Shown: one piece after another, positions 8,202 through 15,393 of the stretch
How positions within the stretch are numbered: position 1 is the first letter of the stretch
How the letters are laid out: each line of letters begins with the position of its first letter
Origin: an uncultured Clostridia bacterium
GTDB taxonomy: Bacteria > Bacillota > Clostridia > Christensenellales > Aristaeellaceae
Assembly (NCBI GenBank): GCA_934675735.1
Contig: CAKURR010000008.1
Location: 1-64,000, forward strand
Length of the DNA stretch: 64,000 bases
Direction: 5' to 3'
Translations under genes and position numbers: made by a program
Notes under the pieces: model-generated
Database searches by the model: none
What the model was told of the DNA's origin: nothing
The model's input: only the letters and a program-made list of their open reading frames with translations

Positions 8202-9566
8202 ATGGGTAAATATTTCGGAACGGACGGTTTTCGCGGCGAAGCGAATGTCGATTTGACCAGCGAACACGCGTATCAAATCGGTAAATTCATCGGCTGGTAT
8301 TACGGCGCGCGCAAGGGCAGAAAGGCCCGCGTGGTCATCGGCAAGGATACCCGCCGCTCCAGCTATATGTTTGAATATGCGATTGTCGCGGGCCTGACGG
8401 CGACGGGCGCGGATGCGTACATGCTCCATGTCACCACCACGCCGAGCGTCGCCTATGTCACCCGCGTGGACAGCTTTGACTGCGGCGTGATGATTTCCGC
8501 GTCGCATAACCCGTTCTACGACAACGGCATCAAGCTCATCAACAGCCGCGGCGAGAAGATGGATGACCAGACCATTGCGGATATCGAAGCGTATCTGGAC
8601 GGCAGACTGGCCGCGCTGGGGCTGGAGGGCGATGTGCCCGTGGCCAGGCGCGAAGAGCTGGGCGAAATCGTGGATTATGTCTCCGGCCGCAACCGCTATG
8701 TCGGCTATCTGATTTCGCTGGCTGCGCATTCCTACAAAAACATGCGCGTCGGTCTGGACTGCGCCAACGGCAGCTCGTGGAACATCGCCAGGACTGTTTT
8801 TGAAGCGCTGGGTGCAAAAACATTTGTCATCAATGCCGAGCCGGATGGCGTGAACATCAATCGCGGCGCGGGTTCGACGCATATCGACGGTCTGCGCCGC
8901 TTCGTGGTGGAAAACCATCTGGATGTGGGCTTTGCTTACGACGGCGATGCGGATCGCTGCCTGGCCGTGGATGAAAACGGCGAAGTGGTGGACGGCGACA
9001 AGATTATCTATATCTTCGGCTGCCAGATGAAGCGCGAGGGCAAGCTGGCGGGCAACAAGGTCGTCACCACCGTGATGAGCAATTTCGGCCTGTATAAGGC
9101 GCTCGATGAGGCGGACATCGGTTACGAAAAAACCGCCGTCGGCGACCGCTTTGTGTATGAAAACATGGCGCAGAACGGCTACTGCGTCGGCGGCGAGCAG
9201 TCCGGCCACATCATTCTGAGCAAGTATGCGACGACGGGCGACGGCATTCTGACCTCCATCGAGCTGATGGAAGCCATGCTGGATAACAAGCAGACGCTTT
9301 CCCGTCTGGCCGCGCCGGTGACGGTGTATCCGCAGGTGCTCAAGAACGTGCGCGTGAGTGACAAAGCTGCCGTGCGCGAAAACGCGCATGTGCAGGCGGT
9401 TGTTCGGGCAGTCGGCGAGAAGCTGGGCGACACGGGGCGCGTGCTGCTGCGCGAGAGCGGCACGGAGCCGGTTATCCGCGTGATGGCGGAGGCGCAGGAA
9501 CTGCGCACGGCCGAGACCTGTGTCAACGAAATGATTGATGCAATCAAAGCGGAAGGGCTGGCGTAA
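8202..9566 (+). CDS. glmM: Phosphoglucosamine mutase
   Basis: Interconverts glucosamine 6-phosphate and glucosamine 1-phosphate for UDP-GlcNAc and peptidoglycan synthesis. From ATG 8202 the protein has 454 residues, the usual length, and begins MGKYFGTDGFRGEANVDLTS as GlmM proteins do. The active-site phosphoserine is Ser101 in ISASHNPFYDNGIK; the metal loop is DGDADR, and RESGTEPVIRVMAE binds the phosphate. AAAGGTG sits 7 bases before this ATG, whereas the earlier in-frame ATG at 8133 is only 12 bases past the -10 box. The next gene starts 1 base after the stop and is probably translationally coupled. Confidence 0.96.
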   Translation: MGKYFGTDGFRGEANVDLTSEHAYQIGKFIGWYYGARKGRKARVVIGKDTRRSSYMFEYAIVAGLTATGADAYMLHVTTTPSVAYVTRVDSFDCGVMISASHNPFYDNGIKLINSRGEKMDDQTIADIEAYLDGRLAALGLEGDVPVARREELGEIVDYVSGRNRYVGYLISLAAHSYKNMRVGLDCANGSSWNIARTVFEALGAKTFVINAEPDGVNINRGAGSTHIDGLRRFVVENHLDVGFAYDGDADRCLAVDENGEVVDGDKIIYIFGCQMKREGKLAGNKVVTTVMSNFGLYKALDEADIGYEKTAVGDRFVYENMAQNGYCVGGEQSGHIILSKYATTGDGILTSIELMEAMLDNKQTLSRLAAPVTVYPQVLKNVRVSDKAAVRENAHVQAVVRAVGEKLGDTGRVLLRESGTEPVIRVMAEAQELRTAETCVNEMIDAIKAEGLA

Positions 9567-9567
9567 G

Positions 9568-10230
9568 ATGGACGCGATTAAAATCAAGGATTTGTTTGAT
9601 TTGACGCATACCCGTGCGGCGAAGATGCTCGCCGCGTGCGAATATCCGTGGGAAGCGCTTCCTAAAATCGGCGAAACGGTGCTTGAAGTCGGCGAAACGC
9701 TCGATTTGAGCGCCTACGACCATCCGACAGAGGATGTGTGGATTGCCAAATCCGCGACGGTTGCGGCGACGGCGAGCATCACCGGCCCGTGTGTCATCGG
9801 CGAAAAGACCGAGGTGCGCCCGGGCGCGTTCATCCGCGGCAACGTGCTCGTCGGTGACGGCGCGGTGGTCGGCAATTCCTGCGAGCTGAAAAACTGCATC
9901 CTTTTTGACGGCGTGCAGACCCCGCACTACAATTACGTCGGCGATTCCGTTCTGGGCCATAAGGCGCACATGGGCGCGGGCGCGGTAACCAGCAACGTCA
10001 AGGGCGACAAGAAGAACGTCGTCGTCCACGGCGAGGCGGATTACGAAACCGGCCGCAAGAAGTTCGGCGCGATGCTCGGCGATTTTGCCGAAATCGGCTG
10101 CAACAGCGTGCTTAACCCCGGTACGATTATCGGCAGGGATGCTCAGGTCTATCCGCTGTCCAGCGTGCGCGGCGTGGTGAAAGCGCGGCATATCGTCAAG
10201 GGCGAGCGCGGCACGTTCGCCAAAGCGTAA
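9568..10230 (+). CDS. Left-handed beta-helix acyltransferase, GlmU C-terminal-like
   Basis: A 220-residue protein with hexapeptide repeats (about 50-200, for example ATVAATASITGPCVIGEKT and VRPGAFIRGNVLVGDGAVVG). It resembles only the C-terminal acetyltransferase half of GlmU: PHYNYVGDSVLGHKAHMGAG is like the GlmU segment that carries the catalytic His. There is no N-terminal uridylyltransferase domain (no LAAGxGTRM). Because it is coupled to glmM, acetylation of glucosamine 1-phosphate is a reasonable inference. Clostridial relatives are often annotated as UDP-GlcNAc pyrophosphorylase, which the sequence does not support. A sugar acetyltransferase of other specificity is possible. Confidence 0.82.
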   Translation: MDAIKIKDLFDLTHTRAAKMLAACEYPWEALPKIGETVLEVGETLDLSAYDHPTEDVWIAKSATVAATASITGPCVIGEKTEVRPGAFIRGNVLVGDGAVVGNSCELKNCILFDGVQTPHYNYVGDSVLGHKAHMGAGAVTSNVKGDKKNVVVHGEADYETGRKKFGAMLGDFAEIGCNSVLNPGTIIGRDAQVYPLSSVRGVVKARHIVKGERGTFAKA

Positions 10231-10250
10231 GCAAGGAAAATGAGATATCA

Positions 10251-10283
10251 AAAAACGGACTGCACGAAACAGTCCGCTTTTTG
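10251..10283 (+). terminator. Rho-independent terminator after the glmM pair
   Basis: Stem CGGACTG/CAGTCCG with T5 downstream and A5 upstream, so it could work in both directions. Confidence 0.85.
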
Positions 10284-10325
10284 ATGACTGTAAATTGAGC
10301 AAAAAGCAAATTCTGCACAAAACGC

Positions 10326-10344
10326 GGACGCACAATACGCGTCC
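10326..10344. repeat. Short hairpin in the gap between convergent genes
   Basis: GGACGC and GCGTCC form an inverted repeat around a 7-base loop. It is flanked by CTACAAGC and lies in a 235-base gap that otherwise shows nothing recognisable. The look is that of a degenerate dispersed intergenic repeat, but no second copy was noticed in this window. Confidence 0.3.
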
Positions 10345-10465
10345 CTACAAGCGAAAAAACGATGCATAACCGGAATGAAACAAGGGCAATCGTTTGTAGT
10401 CTGTTATAGGAACTTGCACAGAGTTTTGGATTTGCTCATTTGTAGTTGATAAGAAAAAGACGATG

Positions 10466-10717
10466 TTACGCCGCGTGATTGGCCTTATATTCCTCCAGCG
10501 CGGTGGCCAGTTGGTCCGGGCAGCTCGTGCCGTTGCGGCACTGGATGCCCTTCAGGCGGCGGATGGCCTCATCCACGGTCATGCCGATGACCAGCGCGGC
10601 CACACCCTGCGTATTGCCCGCGCAGCCGCCGTTGAACTTGCAGGCGGTGATGATGTTGTTTTCCACCTCGAACTCGATGGAACGGCTGCAAACGTTGTGC
10701 GTTTTATAGGTATTCAT
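10466..10717 (-). CDS. TIGR03905 family TSCPD domain-containing protein
   Basis: An 83-residue protein with conserved cysteines: CSRSIEFEVENN, FNGGCAGNTQGVAALV, IQCRNGTSCPDQLATAL. The TSCPD motif also occurs at the C-terminus of some ribonucleotide reductases, and this small stand-alone family is common in Clostridia. Its function is unknown; the Cys pattern suggests metal binding or redox chemistry. AGGAGG precedes the ATG. It is a lone minus-strand gene convergent with the glmM pair and divergent from the gene at 10835. Confidence 0.88.
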   Translation of the reverse strand: MNTYKTHNVCSRSIEFEVENNIITACKFNGGCAGNTQGVAALVIGMTVDEAIRRLKGIQCRNGTSCPDQLATALEEYKANHAA

Positions 10718-10834
10718 GCTGTTTTCCTCCTGTCATGCGCAAAATGAACGCAGATTTCATTATTCGACGCGAAGCGCGTTTTTCCTGCCTGTGACGCGCG
10801 CCCCTTTCGATTCATAAGCTTGAGGAGAAGGGGT

Positions 10835-11689
10835 GTGGCGGCGATGGAAGAGCGAATCATCGTCTCGGGCGGCGACGGGGTGCGCGTGTTCATGCCGCCC
10901 GAGCGCGAACCTTTACAGCAGATTCGGCTGGAGGGCGCGGGCGCGCTGTGCGCCCGAAAGGAATGCGTGTTCTGCGCAAGCGATTGGGGGAACACGGTTT
11001 GGCGGCTGGATGCGCAGACGCTCGTGCCGACGGGGCTTTTTGCGGGCGGGCCGGATATGCGCCGCCTGCTGCTTTCGGCGGACGGCGCGCGGCTGTTGAT
11101 TCTCTGCGCTGAGGCAGACAGCGTGCTTCTGCTCGACGCGGCAAGCGGCGCGCCGCTGGTGCTGACCCGCGCGGGCGTGAATCCGCAGAATATGGCGCTC
11201 GACGAGAGCGGCGAAGTGCTGGCGGTTGCGGCAGGCGAGAGCGGCGAGGTGCTGCTGCTGAGCGCGCGGTCGCTGGCGCTGCTTCGCCGTCTGCCCATGC
11301 CGGGCATTGTGCTCGACGTGCTGCTGCACGCGGGCGCGGTGCATGCGCTCTGCCTGAATGAAGCGCTGAACAGCACGCTGGTGACGGTGCCGCGTGTCGG
11401 CGCGCGGCAGATGCTGGCGCTTACGGGCATGCCCGGGCGGATGGCCCGCGAAAACGGCTGTCTCGTCTGCGCGACGGAGGGGTTTCTGCATGCGGTTTCG
11501 ATGGACGGAACGCGCCTGATCGGCACACGGCAGGTTCCCGGGCGCGCGTCGTCGTGGATGACGCATGGCCCGACGCTGCTTGTGTGCGACGCGCTGAGCG
11601 AACGGATTTTTGCGCGGAACGGCGGCGGACAGTGGAGCCTGTTCTGCGCCTGCGCGCGGGATATGCAGCCCTTTTTCGGGGAAAGATAA
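10835..11689 (+). CDS. Beta-propeller-like protein, function unknown
   Basis: About 284 residues without signal peptide or membrane segment. It is built from repeated strands of the YncE/WD-like sort: phrases such as RRLLLSADGARLLILCAEAD, LLDAASGAPLVLTRAG and MALDESGEVLAVAAGESG recur at about 40-residue spacing, which fits a propeller of about six or seven blades. The start is uncertain: GTG at 10835 has a well-spaced GAGGAG site, ATG at 10844 is the alternative. A membrane protein of the YwaF family follows after 18 bases. No catalytic motif was seen. Confidence 0.7.
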   Translation: MAAMEERIIVSGGDGVRVFMPPEREPLQQIRLEGAGALCARKECVFCASDWGNTVWRLDAQTLVPTGLFAGGPDMRRLLLSADGARLLILCAEADSVLLLDAASGAPLVLTRAGVNPQNMALDESGEVLAVAAGESGEVLLLSARSLALLRRLPMPGIVLDVLLHAGAVHALCLNEALNSTLVTVPRVGARQMLALTGMPGRMARENGCLVCATEGFLHAVSMDGTRLIGTRQVPGRASSWMTHGPTLLVCDALSERIFARNGGGQWSLFCACARDMQPFFGER

Positions 11690-11707
11690 CCGCGGGAGGC
11701 GGGGCGT

Positions 11708-12331
11708 ATGGCGAAAACGTGGCGGCGGCGGATGGGCGTGTTGCTGCTGTGCTCGATGGCGGGCACGACCGTTATGCTGGCGATGCAGGGGCGAATCCGA
11801 GAGGCGATTCCGCTGCATCTGTGCAGCGTGTCGGCGCTTGCGGCGGCGGTGCTGGCGTTTGTGCCCGTTCGAGCGATTGTGGATTACCTGTGGCTGCTCG
11901 GTATGCCGGGGGCGGTGCTGGCGCTCGTGTTTCCGGCGCCCGCCGTCAGCCGATGGCAGACGCTCTTCACGGCCTGCTATGTGACCACGCACGCGCTGAT
12001 TGTGCTCATCGGCCTGGCCGCGTTGGCGATGGGCGAGCGGCCGCGCGCGGGGCGGTCGCCCGCGATGCTGGCGGCCTTGCAGGCGTTGGCGCTGACGGCG
12101 TTTTTCGTCAACCGCGCGCTGGGAACGGATTTTCTGTTTCTTGCCGCGCCGCCCGTCGACACGCCGCTGGCGTGGATAGCCCGCGCGGGATACGGCGCAT
12201 ACATCGCGTTTTTGCAGGGCGCGGCGGCCGCCGTGTGCCTGCTGATGGACGGCGCGGGCCGTCGGCTTTTCGGCGGGGACAATCGACCCGCCGATTTTTC
12301 TAGTATACAAAAATCGAAAAATGCTGTATAA
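11708..12331 (+). CDS. YwaF/TIGR02206-like integral membrane protein
   Basis: A 207-residue protein with about six hydrophobic helices. Family features of YwaF/TMEM164 are seen: PLHLCSVSALAA in the second helix, a Thr-Thr-His in the middle (YVTTHALIV), and NRALGTDFLFLAAPP, matching the N-x-x-x-GTNYxFL-x-x-P pattern. The molecular function in bacteria is not established. It is preceded by GGGAGG and probably co-transcribed with the propeller-like gene. The promoter of the next gene overlaps its last codons. Confidence 0.75.
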   Translation: MAKTWRRRMGVLLLCSMAGTTVMLAMQGRIREAIPLHLCSVSALAAAVLAFVPVRAIVDYLWLLGMPGAVLALVFPAPAVSRWQTLFTACYVTTHALIVLIGLAALAMGERPRAGRSPAMLAALQALALTAFFVNRALGTDFLFLAAPPVDTPLAWIARAGYGAYIAFLQGAAAAVCLLMDGAGRRLFGGDNRPADFSSIQKSKNAV

Positions 12332-12332
12332 T
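12304..12332 (+). promoter_or_regulatory. SigA promoter of the DUF2232-rplI-dnaB run
   Basis: TATACA (12304-12309), 17-base spacer, TATAAT (12327-12332). It overlaps the 3' end of the YwaF-like gene. Confidence 0.7.
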
Positions 12333-12422
12333 AAAACAGAATATCGGACATATTGCGCGAATCATATAAACGGTCGGCCCTGCCCGCGCGATTTTCTGTC
12401 AGCAAAAAAGAAGGGATTCACA

Positions 12423-13496
12423 TTGGAAAACAAGAATATATCTTTGCTTCGCCGCAAAAACCGATGGGGGCTTACGGCGCTGAGCATTGTTTTGTGTCTG
12501 CTTTTGTCGCCGCTGCTGGCCATGTCGGCGTTTCTGCCGCAGGGGATGACACTCGTGCCGATTGCGCTGCTTCTGCTGCTGGGCTATGTCGGCCCGGTGA
12601 GCGCGGCGAGCTGCACGGCGATTCTCGTGACGCTGAGCACGGTGCTTTTCGGCTTCTGGGGCGCGGCGCTCTGCGCGCTGCTGCTGGTGCCGGTGCTGGC
12701 GGTTTCGGGCTACATGGTGGAGCAGGACCGCGGCTTCTGGCAGAGCGCGGCGGGCTCGGGGGTGACGATGTTCGCCTCCATCGGCGGCGTGATGCTGCTC
12801 ATCAGCGCGCTGGCGGGCACGGATGTGGTCACGGCCATGTCCGACATGATGCGGCAGGCGCTCGGCGCTTCCGGCTCGTTCGGCGATACGATGCTGACGA
12901 TGATGATGCAGCTGGGCCTTATCACCGCGGCGGACGGCTCGGTCGCCGACATGACCATGCTCGACGCGGCGACGCGTGAGCAGCTGATTGCTCAACTGGT
13001 GATGGCGGTGGATACCGTCATGCGGCTGGAAATCCCGATGCAAATGGCGACGGGTTCGGTGGCGGCGGGCGTGCTGGGGCAGGCCGCCCTGCGCAAGGGC
13101 GTGCTTTCGCGCGGGGACAAAGTGGATTATCCGCCGCTTCACACGTGGTCCGTGCCGAAAGGCTGGGGGCGCGTGCTGGGGGCGACGCTGGCGGCGCTGT
13201 ATGTGCTGACGCTGGTCGTGCCGAGCATCACCAGCAGCATGTTCTATGTGTTCAGCGGCGTGTTTGAGCAGATTTTTGCCTTGCAGGGCATCGCCGCCGT
13301 GTGCTACTACCTGCATCAAAAGGGCAGGGGCCGCGTGGCGCAGAGCATTGTGTTCGTGCTGGGCTACGTCGTGATTCAGCCCGCCGCGATACTCATCGGC
13401 ATTGCGGATCAGACGTTTGACGTTGTCCATCGCCGCGAGAAAATGGAGGAGGAAAGACCGAATCCGTTTGACCCGCGCACTCATGATGAAAAATAA
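12423..13496 (+). CDS. DUF2232 (YybS-like) membrane protein
   Basis: A 357-residue protein with about eight hydrophobic segments between residues 15 and 330, including LPQGMTLVPIALLLLLGYV and a C-terminal pair. The size, topology and position before rplI-dnaB fit YybS/DUF2232. TTG at 12423 is preferred: it lies 7 bases after AAGGGA, and the ATG at 12321 is inside the promoter. Function is unknown. In many Firmicutes gdpP, encoding a c-di-AMP phosphodiesterase, lies between this gene and rplI; here the two are 20 bases apart with nothing between. Confidence 0.8.
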   Translation: MENKNISLLRRKNRWGLTALSIVLCLLLSPLLAMSAFLPQGMTLVPIALLLLLGYVGPVSAASCTAILVTLSTVLFGFWGAALCALLLVPVLAVSGYMVEQDRGFWQSAAGSGVTMFASIGGVMLLISALAGTDVVTAMSDMMRQALGASGSFGDTMLTMMMQLGLITAADGSVADMTMLDAATREQLIAQLVMAVDTVMRLEIPMQMATGSVAAGVLGQAALRKGVLSRGDKVDYPPLHTWSVPKGWGRVLGATLAALYVLTLVVPSITSSMFYVFSGVFEQIFALQGIAAVCYYLHQKGRGRVAQSIVFVLGYVVIQPAAILIGIADQTFDVVHRREKMEEERPNPFDPRTHDEK

Positions 13497-13516
13497 GATT
13501 ACGGGAGGATAGAACC

Positions 13517-13960
13517 ATGAAAGTGATTTTGCTCAAGGATATCAAGGGAACCGGCAAAAAAGATCAGATTATCGAGGCTTCCGACGGATTTGCCCGCAAT
13601 TTTCTGTTTCCCAAGGGGCTGGCGCGCGAGGCGAGCGCCACGAACCTGAACGCCATCGAGAACGCCAAGGCCGCGCAGAAGCACCGCGAGGATGTGGAGC
13701 GCGCCAAGGCGGAGGAGACCCGCAAGGCGCTGGCCGGCAAGGCCATCAAGATTGTGGCGCGCGGCGCGGAGGGCGGCAAGCTCTACGGTTCCGTCACCGC
13801 ACAGGAAATCGCCGACGAGTTGTTTAAGCAGTACGGCGTGAAGGTGGAAAAGCGCCGCATCGATGTGGCCAACATCCGCAACGCGGGCGATTTCACCGTC
13901 AGCGTGTGGCTCTATGCGGGCATCACGGCGGAAATGACCGCCAAGGTCGAAATCGGCTGA
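13517..13960 (+). CDS. rplI: 50S ribosomal protein L9
   Basis: 147 residues, normal length. The N-terminal RNA-binding domain starts MKVILLKDIKGTGKKDQI and has DGFARNFLFPKGLA, the signature. A long central helix (about 45-75) and a C-terminal domain with LYGSVTAQEIADEL follow. L9 binds 23S rRNA near L1. GGGAGG precedes the ATG. A weak hairpin (about 13977-14005) separates it from dnaB. Confidence 0.97.
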   Translation: MKVILLKDIKGTGKKDQIIEASDGFARNFLFPKGLAREASATNLNAIENAKAAQKHREDVERAKAEETRKALAGKAIKIVARGAEGGKLYGSVTAQEIADELFKQYGVKVEKRRIDVANIRNAGDFTVSVWLYAGITAEMTAKVEIG

Positions 13961-13976
13961 TTCCATATGACGCATT

Positions 13977-14005
13977 GGGTTTTCCTCCGCAGACGGGGGA
14001 AAGCC
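13977..14005 (+). terminator. Possible weak terminator between rplI and dnaB
   Basis: GGGTTTTCC can pair with GGAAAGCCC (one G-T pair) and is followed by TATCTTTTG. The T tract is interrupted, so it may only reduce readthrough. Confidence 0.4.
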
Positions 14006-14033
14006 CTATCTTTTGTTAAAAGGGGAGAACAAC

Positions 14034-15377
14034 GTGGACGAGGCAGTCATGCGCGTGCCGCCCAACAATGCCGACGCGGAAAAGAGCGTTCTCGGCTGTA
14101 TGATGCAGGACAGGGAAGCACTGTCGCTGGCCTTTGAGCTGCTCGCGGCGGATGACTTTTATCAGCCCGCCAACCGCGAAATTTTCGACGCGATGCACGC
14201 GCTCAACACGCAGGGCATGCCCATCGATCTGGTGACGGTGGATGACGAGCTGACCCGCCGCGGCACGCTGGAGGGCGTTGGCGGCTCGAATTATCTCATC
14301 GAGCTGAGTCAGTGCATGCCTTCGACGGTCAACGCGCGCGCCTATGTGCAGATTGTGGATGAAAAGGCGACGCTGCGCCGCATGATTAAGGCGACGGGCG
14401 ACATCGCCTCCGCGTGCTACGAGCAGACCGAAGCGGTGAGCGATATTCTCGGCGTGGCGGAAAAGTCGATTTTCGATATCATCATGCGCCGCCACGAGGG
14501 CAGCACGCTGACGCATATTGCGGATGTTCTGCCGGATACGTATCTGCGCATCGAGCAGCTCACCGAGCTCAAGGGCGGCATCGACGGTGTGCCGACGGGC
14601 TTTGTGGATTTGGATAACCTGCTCACCGGCCTGCATGGCGGCGAGCTGGTCATCGTCGGCGCGCGCCCTTCGATGGGCAAAACCAGCTTCGGCATGAATG
14701 TCATCGGCTATGCGGCGACGATGGCGGGCAAGACGACCGCCGTGTTTTCGCTGGAAATGCCGAAAGATCAGCTGGCCATGCGTCTGCTGTGCGCGGATGC
14801 GCGTGTGGATATGCAGGCCGTGCGCCACGGCTCACTGCGCGACGAGGACTGGATTTCGCTGTCCTCCACGCTCGGCCCGCTGGCGGCCTCCAACATCTAC
14901 ATCGACGATACCTCCGGCATCACGCCGTCGCAGCTTCGCTCCCGCTGCCGCCGCCTGAAGATGGAGCACGGGCTGGATATGATTATGGTCGATTATTTGC
15001 AGCTGATGAGCGCGGACGGTCATGTCGAAAACCGCCAGAACGAGGTCAGCGAGATTTCGCGCAACCTCAAAAGCATCGCCAAGGAGCTGAACGTGCCGCT
15101 CGTCGCGCTGGCGCAGCTCTCCCGTGCGGGCGCGCAGCGAAGCGACAAGCGGCCGATTCTTTCGGATTTGCGCGATTCCGGCGCTATCGAGCAGGATGCG
15201 GACGTGATTATGTTCCTGCATCGTGAGGAATATTACGACCCCAACACCGAGGATAAAAACATCGCCGAGGTGATTGTCGCCAAACAGCGCAACGGCCCGC
15301 TGGGCACGGTGAAGCTGGCGTGGCTGGGGCAATACACGCGCTTTGCCAGCCTTCAGCAGGGCGGCGCGGCGCAGTAA
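14034..15377 (+). CDS. dnaB: Replicative DNA helicase DnaB
   Basis: Hexameric 5'-3' helicase of the replication fork, 447 residues. The N-terminal domain (PPNNADAEKSVLGCMMQD) binds primase and is followed by a linker and a RecA-like motor. Walker A is GARPSMGKT (209-217); DMIMVDYLQLMS is Walker B; DLRDSGAIEQDADVIMFLHR and VAKQRNGPLG are family motifs. The GTG start at 14034 has AGGGGAG 7 bases upstream; an in-frame TTG at 14013 overlaps that site. No intein or insertion is seen. Confidence 0.97.
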   Translation: MDEAVMRVPPNNADAEKSVLGCMMQDREALSLAFELLAADDFYQPANREIFDAMHALNTQGMPIDLVTVDDELTRRGTLEGVGGSNYLIELSQCMPSTVNARAYVQIVDEKATLRRMIKATGDIASACYEQTEAVSDILGVAEKSIFDIIMRRHEGSTLTHIADVLPDTYLRIEQLTELKGGIDGVPTGFVDLDNLLTGLHGGELVIVGARPSMGKTSFGMNVIGYAATMAGKTTAVFSLEMPKDQLAMRLLCADARVDMQAVRHGSLRDEDWISLSSTLGPLAASNIYIDDTSGITPSQLRSRCRRLKMEHGLDMIMVDYLQLMSADGHVENRQNEVSEISRNLKSIAKELNVPLVALAQLSRAGAQRSDKRPILSDLRDSGAIEQDADVIMFLHREEYYDPNTEDKNIAEVIVAKQRNGPLGTVKLAWLGQYTRFASLQQGGAAQ

Positions 15378-15393
15378 TTCATGAGGTGAAGCC

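Noticed and set aside
12321..12422. Upstream ATG extension of the DUF2232 gene
   Set aside because: The ATG overlaps the -10 box of the promoter, so it cannot be in the transcript; TTG at 12423 has a good ribosome site.
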